Shown: one piece after another, positions 55,368 through 64,000 of the stretch
How the letters are laid out: each line of letters starts with the position of its first letter
Numbering within the stretch: the stretch's first letter is position 1
Source of the DNA: Paracentrotus lividus
Lineage: Eukaryota > Echinodermata > Echinoidea > Camarodonta > Echinidae
DNA length: 64,000 nt
Reading direction: 5' to 3'
Assembly: GCA_940671915.1 (NCBI GenBank)
Contig: CALNVZ010000008.1
Span: 130,046 to 194,045 of the forward strand
The notes under the pieces: model-generated
Seen by the model: the letters and a program-made list of their open reading frames with translations, nothing else
Told to the model about the DNA's origin: nothing
Databases searched by the model: none
Made by a program: the position numbers and the translations under genes

Positions 55368-55712
55368 ATGATTGTTCGTCGAGAACAGAAACAGACAACC
55401 CATGTATTAATCCAGGACGAGTGGTATCCCTGTACAGGACCCAAATTTAAAGTGGCATGCTTAATTGTGGCAGTTCGCTTCAAAGAAGACATTGCTTGTT
55501 TTTCCTATCATGAATGTGAACAGATCAACATGGTTCTCACAGCTCTACTGAACTGTAAACACAGAGTCAACCATGTCCACTCATTTCATCCCAAACTGGA
55601 TTTACACCATGTTCGTCACACTAGTGTCTTTTCAGAAATGATCAAAGACAACCATGACGGAGTTATAGACACTTTCTTCCAGGAGATGACTGGACATCCT
55701 TCAAGATCTTGA
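55368..55712 (+). CDS. Hypothetical 114-codon frame
   Basis: ATG 55368 to stop at 55712; an in-frame stop at 55347 limits upstream extension. The protein is His/Cys-containing (YPCTGPKFKVACLIV; CFSYHECEQ; HVHSFHPKLDLHHVRHTSVF) with no family I recognise, no signal peptide and no membrane segment. Length is unusual for this AT-rich sequence, and the 60-codon frames on the other strand are shadows. It could be a chance frame or an old element fragment. Confidence 0.25.
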   Translation: MIVRREQKQTTHVLIQDEWYPCTGPKFKVACLIVAVRFKEDIACFSYHECEQINMVLTALLNCKHRVNHVHSFHPKLDLHHVRHTSVFSEMIKDNHDGVIDTFFQEMTGHPSRS

Positions 55713-56084
55713 CCAAAATATCTGTAGCTCTCATTTGCCTCTTCACATTACAAGAACAATTCAATATGTTTATCACGAACGATAAGTATTCAAGAGGACA
55801 TGACTTCTCCACCCTAGTTGAAATGTTTTCCCGATAGAAAGGCAATGAGGACATTGGTCATGTTGGTTTATAATACTGGACTCGCTCAAGACACATATCT
55901 AGCAACATGAAAACGGCCTTTGTTATAATGGTTAAGTCATAGATGACATTTTAATGACATTCTTCTTTAATTATTATATTCCTTGGGGATATACCATTAG
56001 CAATGGTAATTCAACCTCCCCCTCCACCACGCATGCCCTTTAGATTTTCCAGGCTTCGCAACAGATTATTTGTTTCGATTTAAC
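55713..56084. other. Spacer, no feature
   Basis: Nothing supported beyond short chance frames. Confidence 0.35.
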
Positions 56085-56520
56085 GAACATTACTCCATTT
56101 AAAGACTAACGAAAATTCTGAATAACGAACTTTTTCTATTTTCGGACTAACGAACCTTTTCTATTTTCGGACTAACGAACCTTTTCCATTTTTGGACTAT
56201 CGAACCTTTTCTAATTTTGGACTAATGAACCTTTTTTTTCCATTTTCGGACTAACGAACTTTTTTATATTTTCGGACTAACAAACCTTTTCTATTTTCCA
56301 TTTTCGGACTAACAAACCTTTTTTCCATTTTCGGACTAACGAACCTTTTTTCCATTTTCGGACTAACGAACCTTTTCTATTTTCGGACTAATGAACTTTT
56401 TTTTCCTTTCGGACTAACGAACCTTTTCCTATTCGGGACTAACGAACCACTTTTTTCCATTTCGAGGAATAACGTACTTTTTCATATCGGACGACTGCCC
56501 ACTAGACCTTTCGCATTTCG
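56085..56520 (+). repeat. ~24-bp minisatellite (GGACTAACGAACCTTTT)
   Basis: About 17 units of TTTTCGGACTAACGAACCTT plus C/T-rich filler, degrading toward the 3' side (56440-56520). Confidence 0.92.
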
Positions 56521-56755
56521 GACTAGACAGAACATGAGCAAACCCCCAACTCCCCTCTCGCGGAACTGGGCGCTATGCTAAAGCTGTAGCGTTGTGGGCG
56601 GCGGCGCGGCGCGTTGAAAAGTTGAATAATCGACAAAAAAAAAAATAAGGTGTTTTGAAAGCGTCCATACGAAAAAAGGAAAAGATTCTGGATCGATTTT
56701 TGGTGAAATTTTTGGAAATTCCAAGTTTCTTTCCAGATCAAAAGAATTTAGGAGC

Positions 56756-56756
<1 letters not shown>

Positions 56757-56815
<59 letters not shown>

Positions 56816-56830
56816 GTATTATTATTATTA

Positions 56831-56863
<33 letters not shown>

Positions 56864-56945
56864 GATTATTATTATTATTTATTATTATTATTATTATTAT
56901 ATTATTATTATTATTATTATTATTTTATTATTATTATATTATTAA
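56757..56945 (+). repeat. (ATT)n microsatellite
   Basis: About 185 bp of ATT/TTA units with a few interruptions. The open frames of Ile/Leu/Tyr here are artefacts. Confidence 0.97.
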
Positions 56946-57149
56946 TGCTTACTATTACAAATATTATTTAACTGATAAATATAAGCTTCAACATTATAGT
57001 ACGGGGCAATGGCAAATTAATACAGACCATATCGACCTAAGTATGTGTTCACATCTTCTAAGAGACACCTACATTTAGCATGTCATTAATTTCCTATTCA
57101 TTATTAAAGGCTGGTAAAAATAAGCCCACATTCATTGGGGGTGGGGGAT

Positions 57150-57262
57150 TAAGGGGCGCCAAATTTGAGCTGATGACTTTTTTTTTTTGGGGGGGGGCTA
57201 ATTGACAGCTCCTGGGGGGGGGGCGCCAAAATTGCAGAGGGGCGCCAAAGTGTATAAAGCTA
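57150..57262 (-). repeat. GGCGCC repeat remnants
   Basis: GGGGCGCCAAATTTGAGCTG, GGGCGCCAAAATTGCAGAGG, GGGCGCCAAAGTG: three units of the family at 36366 read on the opposite strand, mixed with T and G runs. Confidence 0.75.
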
Positions 57263-57391
57263 TTTGGCCCCGGGTCGTCAAGTCCTGGGTGCGCCCATGT
57301 TTTTTACTAGTTTGCCCAATTTAATTTAGCGAATTCGGTTAAATCGATGTCGATGTGTGATCGATCCTAGACTAGAGTCTACAAGGTCAAG

Positions 57392-57437
57392 ATGGCGGAG
57401 GGTGAAGCCAAGGCCGGCAAGGGGGTGCCAACAGCAG
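57392..57437 (+). CDS. Unrecognised host gene, exon 1 (start codon)
   Basis: ATG in a good context (GGTCAAGATGGCGG) opens MAEGEAKAGKGVPTA and ends at CAG|GTAACA (57437/57438), leaving one base of a split codon. The peptide is Ala/Gly/Lys-rich without signal sequence, so a cytosolic or nuclear protein is likely. It joins in phase to 58776: G+CC gives Ala. A 130-bp GC-rich stretch in the intron (57523-57650) could be an alternative exon after CTCTAG but reads to a stop and has no motif. I do not recognise the protein family. Confidence 0.6.
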
Positions 57438-58775
57438 GTAACATAAACTGATAACAATATTCACTAGTTACAAAGTATTGATATCTAATTAATGTTCTGT
57501 TCTATAATATATACTCTAGTCTCTGCACCACGAGTCCCCGTAGTACAGGTGCCCCTAGTCCTAGCCCCGCGCCTCCTGCTGTCCGATCTGGGGAAACAGC
57601 AAAGGCGGCGCTGCCCGCTCGGCAGGCAGCCCTGGCACGGGGAGATCTAACGTTTAAGTTTAACGTTAGTCAATAGTGGGCCGGGAGTGGAAGAAGAAGA
57701 GAACAAGAGAAGAAGAGAGGGGATAGGCATGGGATAACCAAATTAAGATGAATGAAGAATACCAAACTAAAGGTAGACTTTCATATGAAATGAAAAGAAT
57801 GGGAAAAATCATTTAGACTAGGCCTACTGAGTGAAATTGCGAAAATTGGCCTGCACATGTTTGTTTGTTTTTTGTTTTTCCTTCAATTAAATTTTGGGAC
57901 AGACAAGTCCAATTATATTTAACAAAATATGGATGTTATTCATTGTTATTATGAGATATGTTTTGACTACTTTTTGATTCTTGATACTTCATGAATGACG
58001 TCAATCATTCAGTTGTAGACTCTATTATTCATTGTAGGATGAAATGTTACAAATTCAAAAGATTTGGCTGAGGGTTGGTATTTATTATCCTACCCCTAAG
58101 TTCCCCAATCATTCATTTCATTCCTTGCCACTATATTCCACCACAACCTAGCTTTGATTACACTCACCAAACCACCATCAACTACCATTGAAATTTTTAA
58201 TAGCTAGTAGATCTACATTCCATAAAACCAGTAATTAATGAATCCCTATATTTTCCCCTGCTCATATCTCTGGCCAATATCTCTACTGCCCTACCTATTT
58301 CAGCCCCACCCCTCCTCTGTTATTAGAACTTGGTGGTTAATGTTACAGGTGGTAGAAATGGCAAGGAGGAGATGAGAGGATGGGAATAAAAGACTGGATA
58401 TTGCATGATGACAATATTGTGAGTTAAATACTTCAAGTTTACACATTCTATTCTTTCTTAACCCCCCCCCCCCCTTCAAATCTACCAGAGGGGCAGGCAG
58501 GCAGGGTTTGGGGATTTATAATAATGAAGAAGAAAGAGATGTGTTCAAAGTATCTTTAAACCTCTGACCTGGAACCACTGATATTTAAATCATTGGGGCG
58601 GGGGGGGGGCAGAGATTGAAGGAGCAGGGAAGAAGTGGGGATTATTTCCTTTTGACATGATAAGCAGATAAACTTACCTCACTAACCTTTTGTTAGAGGT
58701 CAAAGTTTACTGTCAACTTCCATATACCTGGAACTCATCAAAATTTCAACTAATATTTTTATTTTCTCATTTCAG

Positions 58776-58839
58776 CCCTTATATCATCAGGAGAGAGTGA
58801 TGACGTTATGGACATGGAAATAGACTCAAATGATGAAGG
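58776..58839 (+). CDS. Unrecognised host gene, exon 2 (acidic segment)
   Basis: Bordered by TCTCATTTCAG and GG|GTAAGA, 64 nt long. In phase with exon 1 it reads LISSGESDDVMDMEIDSNDE: Ser/Asp/Glu-rich, likely disordered, with SGESDD and SNDE as possible CK2 phosphorylation sites (inference). It ends with GG, completed by the first base of exon 3. Confidence 0.65.
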
Positions 58840-58944
58840 GTAAGAGTCTGGTGCTCATGACACGTTGATTTACTTTGGTTTGACCCCCTGCAATATTTTT
58901 AAGACAAGGTGCATGTCCGCTTGTACAAGGGCCAATCGGTAGAG

Positions 58945-59190
58945 GGAAATTTTGAGGTCAAAGGTCATCTAGGGGTCAAAAAGTCATATGATATGAGGCC
59001 ATGCACATAATTTTTTTTCATACAAAAATGTTATAGTTTTTGCTTTATTAGCTTGCTCTCTTTTCTCTGTTCATCAATTTTATTTACAATTGGAACAAAT
59101 GATCCATGGGTATGTGATGAGGATTTTGAGGTCAAAGGTCATATTGGGGTCAAAAGGTCAGGTGATATGAGGCCATGCACATCATTTTGA
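58945..59190 (+). repeat. Two copies of an AGGTCA-rich ~65-bp unit
   Basis: TTTTGAGGTCAAAGGTCAT, GGGGTCAAAAAGTCATATGA, TATGAGGCCATGCACAT at 58951-59010 recur at 59129-59190. A weaker trace follows at 59285. They lie in the intron between exons 2 and 3. Confidence 0.75.
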
Positions 59191-59880
59191 CTTAGAAAAC
59201 TGTTGAATTTTTTCTGTTTTTTGTTGTTGAAACTTTAAGAAAATAATCCTTAGGTAATACTAGATGTTTGGTGCTGAGAATGATATGAGGTCAAAGGTCA
59301 TCAGAGGAGGGAGGGGAAAAGACATACATTGCATGTTTTATAAATTGCGAAATCAGGCGAGTCTTGTGGTTTCTGAACCACCTTGTTTAGGTCACAGAGG
59401 ACTATAAGAATCAGGGTGAATTGGGAAGTATTAGATACTTGGGTTTGAGGTCTCCAGCACCACCCCTCAAAAATAAAAAAAAATAAAAAATGGCTCTAGA
59501 ATTAGAATTACCTTGAGTATTGTAACAGTTATAGTACTGATTTACAATGAAATACTTTCAGAGAACTTTCCAGTTAATATATATGTTATATATTTGCTGG
59601 TCCTAGATGTAACAGCCATATTTTTTGTTGTAAAATATTATTGTCAGAATCGATTCTGTACTTTATGTGATTAACCTTCACTTAGGTGGACATAACCATG
59701 AAAAAGTTTGATAATTTTACGGAGTTTCAAGGACATTCAAATCTCTGATATGTCCTATACATAACCCGCATGGGTCACTCGCAATGAGACAGTCTCTAGT
59801 ATCTTTGACACTTTACCAAGATCATGATAAATGACTTAATTTCATGTGTTCGCTTTTTATTTCTTGTTTTCTTTTTTCAG

Positions 59881-60019
59881 ACTTCCTGATGTTTTTCATT
59901 CTCATGCCTCAAGTCAACAGATAAACATCCAGTCACAAGCCTGCAGTTCATCAACCACTGGAATGTTCAAGGACAAATGGCACACGTGCTTTAAAGAAAG
60001 CATGATAAGTCATCAGTAA
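59881..60019 (+). CDS. Unrecognised host gene, exon 3 (terminal, or splices at 60015)
   Basis: After the strong acceptor TTTTCTTTTTTCAG, GG+A gives Gly and the frame continues LPDVFHSHASSQQINIQSQA, CSSSTTGMFKDKWHTCFKES, MISHQ, then TAA (60017-60019). Alternatively CATCA|GTAAGG at 60015/60016 is a near-consensus donor, so more exons could lie downstream or outside the window; I found none up to 64000. With the stop the protein is about 82 residues. No known domain is visible; FKDKWHTCFKESM is the most structured-looking part. Phase agreement over three exons supports a real gene. Confidence 0.6.
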
Positions 60020-63000
60020 GGGAGTAGGCAAAGAATATTCGCAACTGTCTCTTATAAGAGCCCCCAAGTGCATAAGGTGAATGATATCCTGTACCAGTAG
60101 GATGTAGTGAAGAATATTACATTTAGTAGAGACATAATAAAGCTGACATATGTTGACTTAGAATTTATTGTGTGATGAGACGGCGAGAAGTATAAAATAG
60201 AGCCCTCATATTCAAAGTGTGATGTTTTTTGTAGATAACTACAACAACAGTTTATCTGTGGAAAACTCATGAAAAGGTGCCATTTGAAGGCAATAGAAAA
60301 TTGAACTACTTGAGAGAAAAGTACATCACCCCACAAAGCTACTATAAGGCTCTTGCATTAACGCATGTAAGTAGTAGTCTGAGTGATGATGATGTATAAT
60401 GTCCGCTTGCCAAGTACACCAAGTGCCTACTCGGGCATTGAAATTCCGGAAACACCATCGGAGAACGAATGTGTGCTGTGACCCAGACATTGGGTAATGC
60501 CTAGAGATTCCCATCAACCATTCATAAGCAAAGAGAGAGATGACTCAAGGTCCTAATGGAAATGCCATCCTGGACTTCTGCTCAATACCAAAGTAATAGA
60601 ATGATGTTTGACTCAAAGGGTAGGTCTGCAACATGACCTCTATTTCTCCTCATGTGTGTTTTCCAAGAAATTAAGAAACGGGTCAGAAGGTCGTATAAAC
60701 CATTTGTGTAAACCAAAGGATCTAGAAGATATCTAACTTACTTTACAATAGATATGGAACGGATCGGAGTTACTGGTCGACGTTGTGAAGGGGTGTGAGA
60801 TTAAACTACGATCCTCAAATAAAGGTAGCAATGACCAAGGAGCAATCCATTAAACAGATGCTCACTGAGGCAGCTGGATGGTAAAAATAAGGCTGTCTGT
60901 AATCAGGGGTACAGCAGTTCATCTTCATTTCGTTACTAGTACTGTCTGCGACTGGCGGTATACGGGAGTTGGGACGTGAAAATTGGGCGGCGACGGGGCC
61001 TCATGCTAGACCCGCCTAATTTGAATTCCAAGTTTTCTTTGAATCACAAAGGAAATAACAAGAAACAACGGCCAACGTAGATGCTAGGGGGCAAGGACCT
61101 ATTTTGCCTTAATACCCCCATAGTAATATTAGATATTGCTCTGAAATCATATGCATATTTTTGGGCACACTCCACAATTTCTAATCTGCAGTAGTACATC
61201 AAGACAAGAGAAGAAACCGATAGCTAGGAGGTCTCTTTTGGAACCAGAGACGGCAGAAGCTCCCGTCATATTTGGTGAAGGGTTCTCCAGATGATTCCAC
61301 AGCTATACAAAAGGTGATATTTCAACAGCATCTGTAGTATGCATGCTTCTCATACCTGTGAAACATACTCTAATACTAACTCTATCTTGAAATTTGGATT
61401 ATAAAGTATTTTAAATTATAATTACCGAGCGCATATCACTGCGAATCGCTCTATTTCCTGAACAATCAATCGGGTGTTTCCATTACCTGGTGCAGATACT
61501 GCTACACTTCCAATGTCCCTGCTATATTCACTAGGTGCAATGGTGGCGCAACTCGACCATTTTAAATGCACTCTGTTTCTGTGATTGGTCTATTTGGCGG
61601 TCATGAATATATATTGGCCTATGTCCACCTGTGCGGTATCCTTAAATTCCTGATCAAATGTGATTTGCATAAGAAGCGAAGTGGAAGTCTCGCAAGTAGA
61701 GGTGGGGCCGCCGAGGGTTTGCGTGTCCACCTCTGGGATACGATAAAAACGTCAAACGCGAAAAAAAATTACGATAAACGAACTTTGTAAGTGATTTTTA
61801 CCTCCTGCCAAATTCTTCTTGAGTCTGAAGATCGTCTTTTTCTCTTTATTCTATATTTATCATTTCTTCATCATTATCTGTTATAATAGGGCCGTCTAGA
61901 CTCGCTCTCTTTCGATCTTTGTCTCTAAATGTTGATTTCGGGAGACGTACATATGGTACTACAAAATACGAAGGCCTGTTTTTGTTCTGAGAACGCGAAC
62001 ACGCGCAGTTGAGCACGCGCTCACGAGCTCTTCACTTCTGAAAGCTTCGAAAAAAGTTTAAAATCCTGTAAACGAGCGACGATTTTGTTTTCTTTTTTTT
62101 TATCTTCTTTCTTCCTTTGCCATCATTGAGTTTTGATTGATACTCGCACAGTCATATAATGAAACTGTCATCTCACTTTATTGAAAAACGAAAAACTATT
62201 ACTAAAAAATAAGTATTTTGTTTTTTCTTTACTTAAAGATAATCAGTGGTAGGCGGTAGAAGTGGCGATAACTAAGATTTTCTATTAGAGTCTTTAGCCC
62301 GCTATGGGAAACTCCCACGTACTTTCTTCTTTCCCAACACCCCTCTCCAATAAAATATATATGTATATACCTTTCATTTATTTATAACAATATTTATTAT
62401 CATTAGATACCGTTATAACCCAAAATTACTATACGTAATTTTTATATATATATAATTATTATATTATTTTTTTTTTTTATATTTTTCTCTCTATATTTAA
62501 TATATATTTTTTTTGTTTAATCTTGGTTTGGGTACGTGCAACTCACATAACTCAATATAATTATGCCATCGGCTACAAAATTCAATTTGATGGCTCGGAA
62601 CTGTTCTTTAATACGTGTGACAATTTACGAGAATAAAAAAAACATGTACAATTCTCGTATTCTTACAGTTTAAAGACAGTTCAAGCCATCCAATTGAATT
62701 TGACCGAGGCATGAGAATGTATTATTGATTAAGCAGACTCCAAAGAACAGTAATATATAAATTAAAAATATAATCGTAATAGGCTGACTCCTCATGGAAC
62801 ACAACATATTGATTAATTAACTATCATAATGGTGAGCTGTACCTATCGATGAACTGGAATATTATGATATAATAATATAAATATTATTTCCAGTATCATC
62901 TATTGGTTAATAAATGGATATATTTATTGAGGAAGTAGCAATGTGCCGCTGGGACGGAAAGAGAAATAATAACAATCCACTTCGGAAAGTTAAGAATGGT

Positions 63001-63235
63001 GGTTTGAAGATTAACATACTTTGGTGTGGGTGATTGTATGTTGAGTTTTTGAGGGTTTGTGAAATGAGTGGTGAAGTTCGTTCTTTTTTCTTATGTGGGG
63101 GGGGGAGTGAATCTGAAGAGATAGTGGGGATCCCAAGGCCTATTCTCATAGAAAATCTTGTATTCTGTCCACTTATGATACACTGCATTTACTCCCTTAT
63201 AAGATACAAAATTAAAAAACAAATCTTCATTTTTA
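60020..63235. other. Downstream region without a confident gene
   Basis: A CCAAT-like GATTGGTCTATTTGGCGGTC followed by TATATAT at 61583-61612 and a CpG-richer stretch 61670-61790 ending TTTGTAAGTG could be a promoter plus first exon, but there is no supporting reading frame. 62330-62520 is low-complexity AT/T. Other frames lack motifs. Confidence 0.3.
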
Positions 63236-63375
63236 GGTTAGTCTCTTCTGTTGTTCAAGTAAGTGAAATGACTATGTCAATAGACTGTCAGAACAAATCA
63301 AACTCAAGAAGTAATGAAAAAAGAAAAAGAAAAAAATCCGTCGGTTTATCGGATTTAACTCACGATTTTCAATAG
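63236..63375 (+). other. Possible short terminal exon
   Basis: After TTTTTAG the frame reads LVSSVVQVSEMTMSIDCQNK, then a basic KRKRKK stretch and a stop at 63375. The Lys/Arg cluster resembles a nuclear localisation signal, but no partner exon is known and the acceptor is weak. Listed for completeness. Confidence 0.15.
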
Positions 63376-64000
63376 AAGATGCTACGTGACGCTGCTCTAC
63401 TGCTACTGTCGCTGGTGTCGGAGCAATCAAGCCTTGGTATTTTCGTAGTACCATATGTACGTCTCGCGAAATCAACATTTAAGAACCGAATCGAAAGCAT
63501 CCTAGACGCCCTTTATTATTAACAGATAATGGATGAATGATACAACTACTCCACGAAATTAAGAGAGCAGAAAAAGCGTTTAACAGAAATAAATTTACGC
63601 GCAATTTGGCAACGTAAAAAAATCCACTTATTTCGAGTTCGTATAAGTTATTTTTCGCTGTGAGCGTTTATCGCCACCCAGAGTACACGCAACACAAAAA
63701 AATTAAACATTCACTTCTTAATAGCAAAATACATTTTGGAGTCAGGGAATGGTAAGGTTACGTGGCGATAGGCCTATATATAAATTAAATGATGGGAGGC
63801 AATGGGAGTTAGCTGTCATAATCGGAGAACGGAATAAATGGTCGAGTCCAAATTGAACTAAAGGTGTTATATGCCAAAAATTTCTGGCAAGTGGTAGCAG
63901 TGGAGCAGTAATTATGGAAACACCCAACATAATCGGGGATTAATCCCGATACGTCAGCGTTTGTAGATCCAACCCAAGGCACAAGATGAAGACCGCGGAT
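63376..64000. other. Right edge, no gene recognised
   Basis: Contains a near-perfect dyad ATCGGGGATTAATCCCGAT at 63931-63949 (TAATCC-type homeodomain half-sites back to back). Otherwise plain AT-rich sequence. Confidence 0.35.

Noticed and set aside
56655-56945. 96-codon Ile/Leu/Tyr-rich 'membrane protein'
   Set aside because: Translation of the ATT microsatellite.
58945-59310. Clustered AGGTCA nuclear-receptor half-sites
   Set aside because: The words are part of a ~65-bp repeated unit that also appears in weaker form elsewhere (10925); a repeat explains them better than an enhancer.

Overview
This is a 64-kb window of AT-rich animal genomic DNA. There is no prokaryote-style gene organisation: coding sequence lies in short exons with GT/AG borders, and most of the window is transposable elements (TEs) and low-complexity repeats. 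The content suggests a marine invertebrate deuterostome, most likely an echinoderm. It includes a DIRS-type recombinase fragment, a CR1-like LINE with an N-terminal 2A-like motif, a Roc-GTPase exon of the expanded ROCO type, and frequent GGCCTA/AACGTTAG words. The taxon is an inference. One 25-base assembly gap (31084-31108) is present.

Layout. 1-1.25 kb: 3' end of a tyrosine-recombinase retrotransposon and its terminal repeats. 2.43-2.71 kb: a 15-bp minisatellite. 2.75-9.27 kb: a 6.5-kb TA-flanked element (E) with subterminal TGATTAGA arrays and remnants of a spliced gene, one acceptor of which is interrupted by a MITE. 9.65-10.49 kb: a separate MITE.

11.2-36.3 kb is a multilayer stack of nested insertions. 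The outermost layer is a Tx1/L1-like LINE (L), with its ORF1 cut at about 11.53/34.84 kb. Inside it is a CR1-like LINE with signal peptide and 2A-like motif (LINE1, 11.7-34.48 kb). LINE1 carries five insertions: a 241-bp MITE (K), itself hit by the long-inverted-repeat element A, which in turn holds a 1-kb insertion; element C (1.48 kb); a 143-bp MITE; and element B, a second copy of the A family. B contains a 2.97-kb Tc1/mariner-like transposon and a second LINE (LINE2), which looks scrambled by assembly. Removing K, C and the 143-bp MITE, plus one target duplication each, restores the LINE1 reading frame at each joint, so the nesting order can be read from the sequence.

36.3-39.4 kb: GGCGCC tandem repeats, a 190-bp tandem duplication, a 1.2-kb palindrome and a foldback MITE. 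39.73-43.60 kb: element D, with CACTGT termini and a decayed multi-exon DDE_Tnp_4-type transposase on the minus strand. 44.4-45.5 kb: a LINE tail and a MITE. 45.84-46.02 kb: a Roc GTPase exon, the clearest recognisable host-type protein. 46.9-49.3 kb: an inverted structure with GGACAATTACCCC minisatellites in both arms, a tRNA-derived SINE and a nested MITE. 49.4-56.9 kb: palindromic motif arrays, minisatellites and an ATT microsatellite. 57.39-60.02 kb: three phase-compatible exons of an unrecognised host gene on the plus strand. 60-64 kb: no confident gene.
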